From NCBI GenBank assembly GCA_025980355.1, contig JAICXR010000027.1, positions 1 to 15,596 on the forward strand: a DNA stretch of 15,596 bases. Reading direction: 5' to 3'. The position numbers and the translations under genes are program-made. The DNA is from Chloroflexota bacterium. GTDB taxonomy: Bacteria > Chloroflexota > UBA4733. The notes beneath the pieces were generated by a model. It saw only the letters and a list, made by a program, of their open reading frames with translations. It ran no database searches and was not told the DNA's origin. Below are positions 1-7,556 of this stretch, piece after piece (within the stretch, counting starts at the first letter, position 1; the number at the start of each line of letters is the position of its first letter).

Positions 1-336
1 CTGGGCCACGTCCCGGCGATCGTCAGCGTACTGTACGTACCGGGCGGAATTGCGCCGCCGCTACAGGCCATTGCACCGGCCGCCGCATCGATTGGATACC
101 CGAAGTCGCGGCCGCCCCGTTGGCGGCGAGCGGAATCTGTTGACGGGGGAGCCTCAGCAGAAGCGATGCCAGAAGGCGCCGCTCCGTGCCGGAGCAGATC
201 ACGAAGAAGGAGACGTGCTTGTTCGGCGGGGCGTAGGTCTCAATCTGTTGATCCATCGCCGCCGGCTGATCAGATCGACGACCGAACTGGTGTGCCGCCC
301 GACGCGGCGTGTGAGCGGGCGGCCCGACCACCAGCC
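1..336. other. left-end stretch without a confident gene
   Basis: No reading frame here can be called with confidence. On the minus strand an ATG at 256-254 opens a frame (MDQQIETYAPP...) that runs to a TGA at 25-23. Its first 30 or so codons have the GC-rich third positions of real genes here, but it has no clear ribosome site and its second half looks like noise. A second minus-strand frame has an ATG at 71-69 and stays open to position 1. It reads MACSGGAIPPGTYSTLTIAG, which resembles the threonine/glycine-rich style of secreted beta-helix proteins and could be the beginning of a gene leaving the window. The plus-strand frames crossing here are mostly antisense to the gene at 337-735. Confidence 0.3.
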
Positions 337-735
337 TCAGAAGTTGACGGCGCTTGCCGTGCCGGCCAGCCGTACAATCGTGGAGATCTCCGTTTGCCCC
401 TCGTTGAGGAAGGGAACTGGCGAGAGGCGATGCAAGGTCGTGATCCCCTGCGTGGTGATCGGCGCCTGGGCAGCTTGGCCGAGGTTGACGTGGGGCACGA
501 CCAAGGTGAACGACGTGCTGCCGGTATCGACGGTCCGTACCAGGCTGACCGTCACCAGCGTGCCGATCTCGGTGTCCAGCGTCCGAATCGCGTCGCCGTC
601 AAAGCTGAGCGTCTGGTGGCGGTCCTGATAGGTGAAGTGCGGCTTGCCGTCAATGCCGGTTGTCGAGTACGTGACGTGCAATTGCCGACCCTGCACTTGA
701 TAGAGGTTGGGCGTTTTTGGTGAAGCCGTTGGCAT
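337..735 (-). CDS. conserved hypothetical protein, 132 aa
   Basis: This is a small soluble protein of unknown function. The ATG at 735 is preceded by AAAGGG at about 5-6 nt, which supports the start. There is no signal peptide, membrane segment or cysteine. The sequence alternates short hydrophobic and polar stretches (LHVTYSTTGIDG near residue 18, HFTYQDRHQTLSF near 33, TLVTVSLVRTVDTGSTSFTL near 59), which suggests an all-beta fold. The residues HVNL near 82 and ITTLHR near 98 look conserved to me from similar hypothetical proteins I remember in several phyla, but I cannot name a domain. It lies 69 bp downstream of the mannonate dehydratase gene on the same strand and could share its transcript. 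No function is proposed. Confidence 0.8.
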   Translation of the reverse strand: MPTASPKTPNLYQVQGRQLHVTYSTTGIDGKPHFTYQDRHQTLSFDGDAIRTLDTEIGTLVTVSLVRTVDTGSTSFTLVVPHVNLGQAAQAPITTQGITTLHRLSPVPFLNEGQTEISTIVRLAGTASAVNF

Positions 736-804
736 GAAAACCCTTTCATCATCGTTCTAAATCGCCATGACCAGCATGTCCGCCAGGCGTCGCGGGCCAC
801 GATG

Positions 805-1848
805 TTACTCCGCCGCCAGCGCCTCCAGCAAGCCCTGCATGTAGCCGATGGCGTGGGCGCGGCCGCGGTGGCCGTAGGGCGAATCGTCGACCATGTTCGG
901 CACGTGGTCATCGAGCAGGAAGCCGCGGAAGCCGGCCCGCTTGAGGGCACGCATCGCTTGGAAGGGGCGATAATTGCCTTCGCCGATGAAGCATTCCGCG
1001 AAGTTGTCGGCCGTCCCTTTGACGTCCCGGAAATGGACGTAGAGGATCTTCCCCCGGCTACCGAAGTAGTCGATGGCCTCCAACACGCTCGGTTCGCCGC
1101 CCATCTCCGACCAGCAGCCGAGGCAGAGGTCCAGCCCCCAGGCGTCGCTGTCGGCGATCTCCATGGCCCGGCGGAAGCCGGCGAAGTTGCGGAAGAGGCG
1201 CGCCACACCGCCGAGCGACTCCACCGGCGGGTCGTCGGGATGGAGGGCCAGCTTGACGCCGGCTTCCTCCGCCACCGGCATCACCGCCTTGCTGAAGTAG
1301 GTGTAGTTGTCCCACATCTGCGCCTCGCTCAGTTGACGCTCGGGGATGGGGATGAGGCCGCGGGCGTCGAAGGGATCGTCGCCGCCGGAGTTGCTGCTGC
1401 GGGCGACCAGGAGTTCGCGCTGGCGATCCGGCTGGGCCCTGGACAGGTCGAACACGGTGACCAGCGCCCCGCCGCGCCCCACCGGTTCCCTCCCCGTCCG
1501 CCAGACGGAGTTCGGCATGAAGTGGTAGCCGAGGATCGGGATGCCGGCGCGTCCGATGTTGCGGATGGTCGCCTGGTAGTGCTCGAGCTGCTCGTCACGC
1601 CCCGGCAAGCCCAGCATGACCTTGTCATAGAAGTGGAGCGGGACATTCTCGATCGCTTCCAGCCGGAGCCCGAAGCGCTCGCTGCGCTGGCGGAGGGCCA
1701 CCAGGTCGGCGACCTCCCAGCGCTGGCGGCCCGGCAATTGCGGCGTGTTGACCTGCACGCCGCCGACGCCAACTTGCTGAGCGAACGTCAGGATCTCGTC
1801 GGTCAGTTGGCTCACCTGCCCGACGGCAACGCGCATCTGTTCGGCCAT
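805..1848 (-). CDS. uxuA: mannonate dehydratase, UxuA/ManD family
   Basis: This 347-residue protein belongs to the UxuA family of xylose-isomerase-like TIM barrels, which dehydrate D-mannonate to 2-keto-3-deoxy-D-gluconate in the cytoplasm with a divalent metal, usually Mn2+. Visible family motifs are LALHPDDPP (H203), LCLGCWSEMGG (C242/C245), YVHFRDVKG (H272) and LLDDHVPN (D314, H315). Together they supply the His-Cys-His-Asp metal set and the Asp-His pair known from bacterial enzymes. The start is the ATG at 1848, preceded by GAGGAGG; the open frame extends upstream to 1962 but that part has no family character. The length fits the shorter Gram-positive type. It is divergent from the luciferase-like gene. 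Related 2-keto-3-deoxy acid genes lie 6-10 kb away on the other strand. Activity on mannonate itself is inferred from family. Confidence 0.88.
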   Translation of the reverse strand: MAEQMRVAVGQVSQLTDEILTFAQQVGVGGVQVNTPQLPGRQRWEVADLVALRQRSERFGLRLEAIENVPLHFYDKVMLGLPGRDEQLEHYQATIRNIGRAGIPILGYHFMPNSVWRTGREPVGRGGALVTVFDLSRAQPDRQRELLVARSSNSGGDDPFDARGLIPIPERQLSEAQMWDNYTYFSKAVMPVAEEAGVKLALHPDDPPVESLGGVARLFRNFAGFRRAMEIADSDAWGLDLCLGCWSEMGGEPSVLEAIDYFGSRGKILYVHFRDVKGTADNFAECFIGEGNYRPFQAMRALKRAGFRGFLLDDHVPNMVDDSPYGHRGRAHAIGYMQGLLEALAAE

Positions 1849-1998
1849 CGCTCCTCCTCGGCTTTCCCACGCACCGCACCATTCGTCGTTGGATGCAGAG
1901 GAGGACTGTACACCACACGACGGCGAGCGCGCCACGGTTGCACGGCAAGGAGTATCATCCACCGATGGCGTGGAAGCCGAGCCGGGATTGGTGGTGAC

Positions 1999-3009
1999 GT
2001 GGAATTAGCCCTGACGTACCATGTCGAAGGGCCGGCCGAGCAGCCCTCGGCCGAGGTCTATGCTGAGGTGGAGCGCCAGGTGGTGCTGGCCGAGGGGCTG
2101 GGATTCGGGCACGTCTGGTTCTCCGAACACCACTTCCACGTGCACCTGGGCCATTTGCCGTCGCCGCTGACATTCGCGGCCTACCTCGCCGGGCGTACGC
2201 GGCGGATTGGTCTGGGCAGCGCCGTGGTCTGCATCAACCTGCACCAGCCGCTGGTCGTGGCCGAACAGATCGCCCTCCTGGACATCCTGAGCGGCGGGCG
2301 CAGTTCCGTCGGGCTCGGCAGCGGCAGCACGCCAGCGGAGTTCGCGGCGCTGGGGGCGGCGGCGGAGGAGCGGCACGCTCGTCTGGCCGAGGCGCTCGAC
2401 ATCCTGGAACTGGCCTGGACCGGCAAGCCCTTCGCCTACGCTGGGCACTTCAACCATATCCCCGATCCGGTGCGCGTCCTACCCTGCCCAGCGCGGCCGC
2501 TTTTCCCCACGCTCTGGCTCGCCGCCAACAGCCCGGCGTCTGCGACGCTCGCCGGGCGCCGCGGGCTCAAGCTCATGCTGTCCCGCGAACGGTCCGCCGA
2601 GGAACTGCGCGCGCTAGACGCCGCCTATCGCGCCGGCCGCGAGGCGGCGGGCTTCGCTCCCGAAGGGGGCATCACCTCGGCCAGCCGCGCCATGTATGTC
2701 GGCGAAAATGACGCCGCCGCCTGGCGAGAAGCGAGCGAGGCGGTCTGGCTGCTCAACGCCCGTATGCGGCGGGAGCGACCGGCCATCGCCGCCCTGCCCC
2801 AGCCGCAAAACGTGCAAGAGGCCGCCGAGCAGGTGCAGTTCGTCGTGGGCGGGCCGGAACGCTGCCGGGCGTCGGTCCGGGAGTTGCTGGACGTCCTGCC
2901 GTTCGACGTCTTCAATCTGCAGCCCCGCTGGGCCGGCCTCGGCACGGAACGGGTAGAGGCGTCGTTACGGCGCTTTGCCGAACACGTAGCGCCGGCCTTT
3001 CGCCAGTAG
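1999..3009 (+). CDS. luciferase-like FMN/F420-dependent oxidoreductase
   Basis: This 336-residue protein of the bacterial-luciferase-like superfamily is a TIM-barrel flavin (FMN or F420) dependent monooxygenase or dehydrogenase. Evidence is the VWFSEHHF strand near residues 39-46, the TRRIGLGSAVV strand near 67-77, HQPLVVAEQIALLDILSGGR near 82-101, GLGSGS near 105-110 and the C-terminal FDVFNLQPRWAGL segment. The most likely start is the GTG at 1999, giving MELALTY as in relatives; only a weak GGTGGT lies before it. The frame is open far upstream to 802, but that part is antisense to the mannonate dehydratase and is not coding. A -10-like TATCAT at 1953-1958 could serve it. The substrate is unknown. 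The gene stands alone, facing away from the dehydratase and converging on the Fur gene. Confidence 0.85.
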   Translation: MELALTYHVEGPAEQPSAEVYAEVERQVVLAEGLGFGHVWFSEHHFHVHLGHLPSPLTFAAYLAGRTRRIGLGSAVVCINLHQPLVVAEQIALLDILSGGRSSVGLGSGSTPAEFAALGAAAEERHARLAEALDILELAWTGKPFAYAGHFNHIPDPVRVLPCPARPLFPTLWLAANSPASATLAGRRGLKLMLSRERSAEELRALDAAYRAGREAAGFAPEGGITSASRAMYVGENDAAAWREASEAVWLLNARMRRERPAIAALPQPQNVQEAAEQVQFVVGGPERCRASVRELLDVLPFDVFNLQPRWAGLGTERVEASLRRFAEHVAPAFRQ

Positions 3010-3068
3010 GGTCGTTGACCGGGCCCTAGCCCGAAGCGTCCACCTCCCCGTCGTCCCGGCGCCGATCG

Positions 3069-3554
3069 CTACCTCGGCCCCGCCGCGTCCCCATAGTGGA
3101 CGTGCTCCAGGTTGTGGGCGGCGCTGGGGCACGGGGCGTCCTGGCCGGCCCCCGCGCAGTGCGCGCAGATGCCGACGACCGTCACGTCGGTCCGGACCGG
3201 CGTGAACCGATGGTCGCGCTCCAGGTGCTCTTCCAGGTCGCGGATGAGCGCGTTCTCCAGGTGGAGGATGCCCTGGCAGACCTGGCAGACGGCGTGCTGA
3301 TGCGCTTCGCCCGCCGGTTCATAGCGGGCGGCCCCCCCGCCGAAATGCACGGCTTTGACGGCGCCGGACGCCTCCAAAGCCTCCAGCGCCCGGTAGACGG
3401 AGCTGCGCGGCAGGCTGACGTGACGCGTCTCCAGGTCGGCGGCGATGTCCTCCGCCGTGCAGTGCGGGCCGAGGCGGACGATCGCCTCCCAGACCAGCCG
3501 GCGCGGCAGGGTCTGCCGCAAGCCGGGCGCGAGCGGCGCCGGTGTATGCGTCAT
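3069..3554 (-). CDS. Fur-family metal-responsive repressor (nickel-linked)
   Basis: This is a 161-residue Fur superfamily regulator. An N-terminal winged helix (about residues 14-68, with SSVYRALEALEASG as the recognition region) is followed by the dimerisation domain containing HQHAVCQVCQG (C90, C93) and GICAHC (C130, C133). These CxxC pairs are the usual structural zinc site. The tail after residue 140 carries C142, H147, H151 and H153, an extra His/Cys-rich end that may bind metal. The ATG at 3554 follows GGAGGAGG. It is the second gene behind the NiCoT permease with a 22-bp gap, so a Nur-like nickel sensor controlling nickel uptake is the natural reading. Fur, Zur or PerR specificity cannot be excluded from sequence. 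Confidence 0.9.
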   Translation of the reverse strand: MTHTPAPLAPGLRQTLPRRLVWEAIVRLGPHCTAEDIAADLETRHVSLPRSSVYRALEALEASGAVKAVHFGGGAARYEPAGEAHQHAVCQVCQGILHLENALIRDLEEHLERDHRFTPVRTDVTVVGICAHCAGAGQDAPCPSAAHNLEHVHYGDAAGPR

Positions 3555-3576
3555 CCGTCCTCCTCCCTGTCCCGCG

Positions 3577-4644
3577 CTACGTCTGCTTCACCATGGCGCC
3601 CCAGCGGTCTTCGATCCGCCGGGTCTTCCAGATCGTGAAGGCGGCGGTCCAGGTGACGACGAAGGCGGCCACGATGATGAAGCCCATCTTGTTGAAGTCC
3701 AGGGTATTGACGACATCCCAGAAGCCGCCGGCCCAGTTGAACTGCTCGCTCAGGATCTGCAGGACCTCGATCCCACCGACGAAGAGCGCCACGAACACCG
3801 AGAGTCCGGTCACCGTCAAATTGTAGAAGACTTTGCGAATCGGATTGGAGAACGCCCAGGAGTACGCTTTGGCCATGAAGGCGCCGTCCGTCGTGTCCAT
3901 CAAGGCCATCCCGGCGGCGAAGATCGTCGGCAACGCCAGCACGGCCAGCAGCGGCAGCCCCTTGGCCACCGCCCCCGCCGAGACGGCCAGCATCCCCACC
4001 TCGGTGGCGGTGTCGAAGCCGAGGCCGAACAGGAAGCCGACGAAATACATCTGCCAACTGAACCGAATCACCTTGAAGAGCCGCCCGAAGATCCGGGTCA
4101 TGAAGCCGCCGGCCGTCAGCTTGTGGTCCAGATCGGCTTCGTTGTAATTCCCCTGCTTCATCCGGCGATAGACGCCGAAGATATCGAGCAGGATGATGAG
4201 ATTGAGGATGCCGATCAGCAGCAGGAAGACGCCGGAGACCGCCGTGCCGATGAGGCTCCCGGTATTCTTCAGGCCGCCGCCCTGGATGCCGCTCACGATA
4301 ACGTGGACGGTGAGGCCAAGACCGATCGAAATGAGGAAGACGACGGTGGCGTGCCCGAGCGAAAAGAAGAAGCCCACGCCCATCGGCTTCTGCTTGTCCT
4401 GCAACAGCTTGCGCGTCGTGTTGTCGATGGCGGAGATGTGGTCGGCGTCGAACGCGTGGCGGAGGCCGAACGTGTAGGCGAGGCCGCCGAGACCGACCAT
4501 CACCGGGTAGCGGGGGGCGATGTAGAGCAGCAGCGTCCCCCAGCCGAGCAGATGCAGCAAGACGATGATGCCGTAGAAGACGCCGAGCCGTTGCCGCTCC
4601 CCACCATCGAAGTGCCGGCCAACCGTCTGTGCCAAGGACGCCAT
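3577..4644 (-). CDS. NiCoT-family nickel/cobalt permease
   Basis: This 355-residue integral membrane protein of the HoxN/NixA (NiCoT) family imports Ni2+ or Co2+. All family signatures are present: RHAFDADH in helix II (62-69, the HX4DH metal motif), FFSLGHAT (93-100), GLGFDTATEV (207-216) and LMDTTDG (248-254). About eight hydrophobic helices are visible. The ATG at 4644 is preceded by GAGGAG at about 9 nt. An in-frame ATG at 4686 is possible, but it would sit at the predicted transcription start just after a TATAGT -10 box, so the shorter form is preferred. It heads an operon with the Fur-family gene. No nickel enzyme gene (urease, hydrogenase, Ni-SOD) lies in the window, so the metal's destination is elsewhere. 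Confidence 0.93.
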   Translation of the reverse strand: MASLAQTVGRHFDGGERQRLGVFYGIIVLLHLLGWGTLLLYIAPRYPVMVGLGGLAYTFGLRHAFDADHISAIDNTTRKLLQDKQKPMGVGFFFSLGHATVVFLISIGLGLTVHVIVSGIQGGGLKNTGSLIGTAVSGVFLLLIGILNLIILLDIFGVYRRMKQGNYNEADLDHKLTAGGFMTRIFGRLFKVIRFSWQMYFVGFLFGLGFDTATEVGMLAVSAGAVAKGLPLLAVLALPTIFAAGMALMDTTDGAFMAKAYSWAFSNPIRKVFYNLTVTGLSVFVALFVGGIEVLQILSEQFNWAGGFWDVVNTLDFNKMGFIIVAAFVVTWTAAFTIWKTRRIEDRWGAMVKQT

Positions 4645-4691
4645 CGTGGTCCGCTCCTCGCCAAATCTGCCGTTTGTCCCATCCAACGCCC

Positions 4692-4724
4692 GACTATAGC
4701 ATGCTACTGCAACTCAGTCGCAGT
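4692..4724 (-). promoter_or_regulatory. probable promoter and Fur-type operator of the nickel operon
   Basis: Positions 4706-4724 read ACTGCAACTCAGTCGCAGT, an inverted repeat with two 9-nt arms around one central base and a single mismatched pair, the 9-1-9 geometry of Fur-family boxes. On the minus strand a TATAGT -10 hexamer occupies 4697-4692, with no good -35; the repeat falls in the -20 to -35 zone. An adjacent perfect palindrome TAGCATGCTA (4697-4706) overlaps the -10 box. Transcription would begin near 4686, leaving a leader of about 40 nt before the ATG at 4644. The regulator would probably be the Fur-family protein of the same operon. This assignment is inferred from position and symmetry only. 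Confidence 0.5.
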
Positions 4725-4866
4725 TACGGATTCGTCGCAATAACGTTCGGGGGATAGTCGGTCGCGGTATCGTAGAATGCTACTACGGAACGGTCGGGAA
4801 CGTCCCAGCGTCGGCAGCATGCTGCGTCGAACGCCAGGCGTATCTTTGGCGATGAGCGGAGGAAGT

Positions 4867-5895
4867 ATGGCGAACACGAAGCGGAACCGGGCCGCGGCCA
4901 CTCGGCGGACGAACGGACGCAGCGGCGCGTCCGCGGTGCCGACGGAGCGCTCGCCACGAGCCGGCGACGCTCCAGCCCCGCCGACCAATAGCAGTTTTGG
5001 CTCACCAACCTCGCCGGGCCGAGCGCCCGCGCCGTCGCCCCGCCGCCCGTCGCCTTCGCGCTACGTCGCCCGGCGGCAGGTGTGGTGGCGAAGTCCGATG
5101 GCGCTGGTCGCCGCGGTCGTCGCCGTCGCCATCATCATCGCCGGGTTTGCGGCCGTCGCGCTCAACCAGGGGAGCAACGGCGGTACCAGCCAGAAGGATC
5201 TCCCCGCCGTCGTGGCGGCGGTGACCAACGTCAGCCCGGGCGTCAGCAGCGCCGTCGGCACCGGCAATCTGCCCCAGCCGCTCGTGGCGACCCCGCCAAC
5301 GGCGGTCCTCAAGGGGCCGACCCAGAAGCCGGAGCTGCTCTACATCGGCGCCGGCTACTGCCCCTACTGCGCGGCGGAGCGCTGGAGCATCATCGTCGCC
5401 CTCTCTCGCTTCGGCACCTTCAGCGACCTGAAGCTCGCCCAGTCGTCCAGCACCGACGTGTATCCGAACACGCCGACATTCACCTTCTACGGCAGCAGTT
5501 ACCACAGCGATTACCTGGACTTCGTCCCGGTCGAAGAGACGGGGCAGGAACAGCAGACCCGCCTGCAAACCCCGACCGCGGCGGAACAGCAGTTGTTCCG
5601 CACCTACGACGCGGCGCCCTACACCAACAGCCCGGGCGGCATCCCTTTCGTTGACCTTGCCAACCAGTTCATCACCGTCAGCAGCGGCTATTCGCCGCAG
5701 GTGCTGTCCGGCCATTCTTTTACCGATATCGCGACGGCGCTGGCCGACCCGAAGGCGGCGACGACGCAGGCAATCGTCGGGAACGCCAACTACCTGACGG
5801 CGGCGCTGTGCCACCTGACCGGCAATCAGCCGGCGGCGGCCTGCACGGTCGCGCCGATCCCCGACCTTGTCCAGCATCTGCCGACCGCGAAATGA
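4867..5895 (+). CDS. membrane-anchored DUF929-type thioredoxin-fold protein
   Basis: This 342-residue protein has a basic, proline-rich cytoplasmic segment (1-77), one transmembrane helix (about 79-98) and an extracytoplasmic thioredoxin-like domain. ELLYIGAGYCPYC places a CPYC redox motif at 165-168. GGIPFVD supplies the cis-proline at 260. A second cysteine pair, C315 and C326, lies near the C-terminus. This matches the DUF929 family, a DsbA-like group probably acting as a thiol oxidase or disulfide carrier outside the membrane. The ATG at 4867 follows GGAGGA; another in-frame ATG at 4852 is possible. A TAGAAT -10-like box lies at 4773-4778. The stop overlaps the VKOR start by ATGA, indicating translational coupling with its likely redox partner. 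Confidence 0.85.
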   Translation: MANTKRNRAAATRRTNGRSGASAVPTERSPRAGDAPAPPTNSSFGSPTSPGRAPAPSPRRPSPSRYVARRQVWWRSPMALVAAVVAVAIIIAGFAAVALNQGSNGGTSQKDLPAVVAAVTNVSPGVSSAVGTGNLPQPLVATPPTAVLKGPTQKPELLYIGAGYCPYCAAERWSIIVALSRFGTFSDLKLAQSSSTDVYPNTPTFTFYGSSYHSDYLDFVPVEETGQEQQTRLQTPTAAEQQLFRTYDAAPYTNSPGGIPFVDLANQFITVSSGYSPQVLSGHSFTDIATALADPKAATTQAIVGNANYLTAALCHLTGNQPAAACTVAPIPDLVQHLPTAK

Positions 5896-6371
5896 CCAGG
5901 GCCGCCGCTCCTAGCAGCTCGGAGGTAGCGGCGCAGCCGGGGGCGATTGCGCTGCTGGCGTTCGCCATCGCCGGCATCCTGATTGCCGGGTACCTCACAG
6001 CCGTGCATTACACGCCACTGCCCCTGGTCTGCTCCACCACCGGGCTCATCGACTGCGCGCAGGTCACCTCCAGCGCCTACTCGGTGGTGCCGGGCACGAC
6101 GCTGCCCATTACCGTCCCGGGGATGGGCTGGTTTGCCCTGAGCGGCGCCCTGGCCGTCGCCGCGCTGTTGCGGCGCGGCGACGCCGGGACCCTACGCCTG
6201 ACGCACCTGTTGTGGGCGACGCTCGGCCTGCTTGCGGCCCTCTACCTGGTCTTCGTCGAGATCGTACGGTTGCACCGCATCTGCCTGTGGTGCTCCGCCG
6301 TCCACCTGCTGCTGCTGGCCAGCTTCCTCGTCGCCCTGAGCCGCGTGCAGGCGCTGCCGGAGGAGCCGTAG
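5892..6371 (+). CDS. vitamin K epoxide reductase (VKOR) family protein
   Basis: This 159-residue four-helix membrane protein of the bacterial VKOR family re-oxidises DsbA-like thiol oxidases and passes electrons to quinone. The diagnostic features are the loop cysteines C47 and C55 (LVCSTTGLIDCAQV), the following SSAYS with conserved serine, GMGWF leading into helix 2, and CLWC (131-134), the quinone-proximal CxxC at the start of the last helix. Helices lie at about 17-39, 76-93, 104-126 and 132-150. The start ATG at 5892 overlaps the upstream stop. No fused thioredoxin domain is present. That role is presumably taken by the upstream DUF929-type protein, making a two-gene oxidative folding unit. 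Confidence 0.92.
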   Translation: MTRAAAPSSSEVAAQPGAIALLAFAIAGILIAGYLTAVHYTPLPLVCSTTGLIDCAQVTSSAYSVVPGTTLPITVPGMGWFALSGALAVAALLRRGDAGTLRLTHLLWATLGLLAALYLVFVEIVRLHRICLWCSAVHLLLLASFLVALSRVQALPEEP

Positions 6372-6388
6372 GCCAACAGGTCGTTTCC

Positions 6389-7315
6389 TCAGTCCGCTGC
6401 CACGTAGGCGCCGTTGGCCCAGCCGAGCTCCTGCCCATCGGCGATCAGGTGGACCCACCCGTCCTGCCGCGCGGTGACGCTGGCGGTGTCACCTTGTGCC
6501 AAATAGGACACGACAGCGCTATCGACGCTGGGATCGGCGTGCACGCGCAGGCCGACCGGCACGACGGTGACCTGCTGGCCAACCGGAGTGGCCGGCGCCG
6601 CCGGGGGCACGGAGGCCGGTATCGCCGCGCTCATCGTTGCGGCCGCCGGCTGTTGGCCCGCGTCCACGGCGGGACCGGCCGACCAGACGTACGTGAAGGG
6701 CCGACGTTCCCGCGGGTTGGCCCAGGCGGCTAGGAAGTCCGCCTGCGATTCCTGCACTTCCGCTCCGACCATTGGGTCATTGAAACGGATCAGATCCCGT
6801 TGGGGATCAATGCCCGTGATCACGACGAAATGGTTGATCGGCGTAGAGAACCAGGAGGGGTGGACGAGCGCGATCACCGGGCGCCCCCTGGCAAGCTGGA
6901 CGCGGAGTAGGGACAGCGCGACTGCTGAACTGCTCGCGCTGGCGGCGTCGGCGCTGGTCCCGGGAGCGAGGGTCCGAATCGTCTGCGCCACCTGCCAGGG
7001 GTCACTGCCGCTACCGATCAGTGCCGTCCCGCCCATCAGGTGCTCCGCCCGCCCCAGCGACGCGGTCTCCCCGGTCCAGTAGGCGGCGACCATCGCGGCG
7101 CTGGCCGGGCCACAGGCGTAGGCGGCGACCTTCCCGCCCAGTCCGGCCACCGGCGTGAGCTGGGAGATATACGGCACCGCGACCCGGAGGGCATCGGCGG
7201 TCGCCGCTCCGCTCATCGCCCCCGCGGTCGCGCCGGCGGCCAGCGCCGCCGACGGGCGTTCCATCACCAGGCTAAACAGGACGACCAGGGAACCGGATAG
7301 CAGCCACCGAAGCAT
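6389..7315 (-). CDS. secreted C39-like cysteine peptidase with SH3 domain
   Basis: This 308-residue exported protein starts with a signal peptide (hydrophobic MLRWLLSGSLVVLFSLV, likely cleavage after ALA near residue 27). A papain-fold C39_2-type domain spans about 45-212, with VPYISQ (oxyanion Gln52), YACGPASAAM (nucleophile C68), NHFVVITGID (H162) and FNDP (N179/D180). After an Ala/Pro linker (218-245) comes a bacterial SH3-like domain (about 247-307: GLRVHADPS, GDTASV, GWVHL, LGWANGAYV) that would bind cell wall. The ATG at 7315 follows GGAGG with 7-nt spacing; a GTG at 7324 is too close to that site. It converges on the VKOR gene with a 17-bp gap. It is probably a cell-wall or peptide-cleaving enzyme; the substrate is unknown. 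As its active cysteine is extracytoplasmic, a functional link with the redox pair is conceivable but unproven. Confidence 0.87.
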   Translation of the reverse strand: MLRWLLSGSLVVLFSLVMERPSAALAAGATAGAMSGAATADALRVAVPYISQLTPVAGLGGKVAAYACGPASAAMVAAYWTGETASLGRAEHLMGGTALIGSGSDPWQVAQTIRTLAPGTSADAASASSSAVALSLLRVQLARGRPVIALVHPSWFSTPINHFVVITGIDPQRDLIRFNDPMVGAEVQESQADFLAAWANPRERRPFTYVWSAGPAVDAGQQPAAATMSAAIPASVPPAAPATPVGQQVTVVPVGLRVHADPSVDSAVVSYLAQGDTASVTARQDGWVHLIADGQELGWANGAYVAAD

Positions 7316-7556
7316 TGCGAGCACCTCCGCCTAGCACCCTACCGGTCTGGCCGTTGGGTGACAATCCCCCAGGACGCCCAGGGCAATCGACTCTGTGTCC
7401 GGCAGGCAGGTCGGACAGGTGCTCAACCGCATTGTGAACGCGGTCCCGTGCTCCGACCCGGCTGGCCGGCTCCTGGGCCTCGGCCCGCGGCCACACGCTG
7501 TACAGGACCCGACCGGCCATAAAGACCGTCCACAGCGCGAGGAGGAGGACCGCCAT
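7272..7556 (-). CDS. possible small single-span membrane protein
   Basis: From an ATG at 7556 a 94-codon minus-strand frame begins with a convincing hydrophobic segment (LLLALWTVFMAGRVLYSVW) followed by a polar stretch. Its first 35 or so codons have GC-rich third positions like true genes in the window. Against it, no ribosome site precedes the ATG, the last third looks random, the frame overlaps the C39 gene by 44 bp, and the ATG overlaps in antisense the 5' region of the divergent enolase-family gene. It could be a short membrane protein upstream of the peptidase, or chance. I do not recognise it. Confidence 0.2.
   Translation of the reverse strand: MAVLLLALWTVFMAGRVLYSVWPRAEAQEPASRVGARDRVHNAVEHLSDLPAGHRVDCPGRPGGLSPNGQTGRVLGGGARNASVAAIRFPGRPV

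Noticed and set aside
802..1998. Upstream two-fifths of a 735-codon plus-strand frame ending at 3009
   Set aside because: It is antisense to the mannonate dehydratase gene, whose motifs and ribosome site are clear; only the part from 1999 matches the luciferase-like family.
3445..4743. 432-codon plus-strand frame rich in Asp, Glu and His
   Set aside because: It is the antisense shadow of the NiCoT permease, whose hydrophobic codons read as acidic/His-rich on the other strand; no family features.
5002..5877. 291-codon minus-strand frame
   Set aside because: It is antisense to the DUF929-type gene and has an arginine/glycine-rich composition typical of shadow frames in GC-rich DNA.
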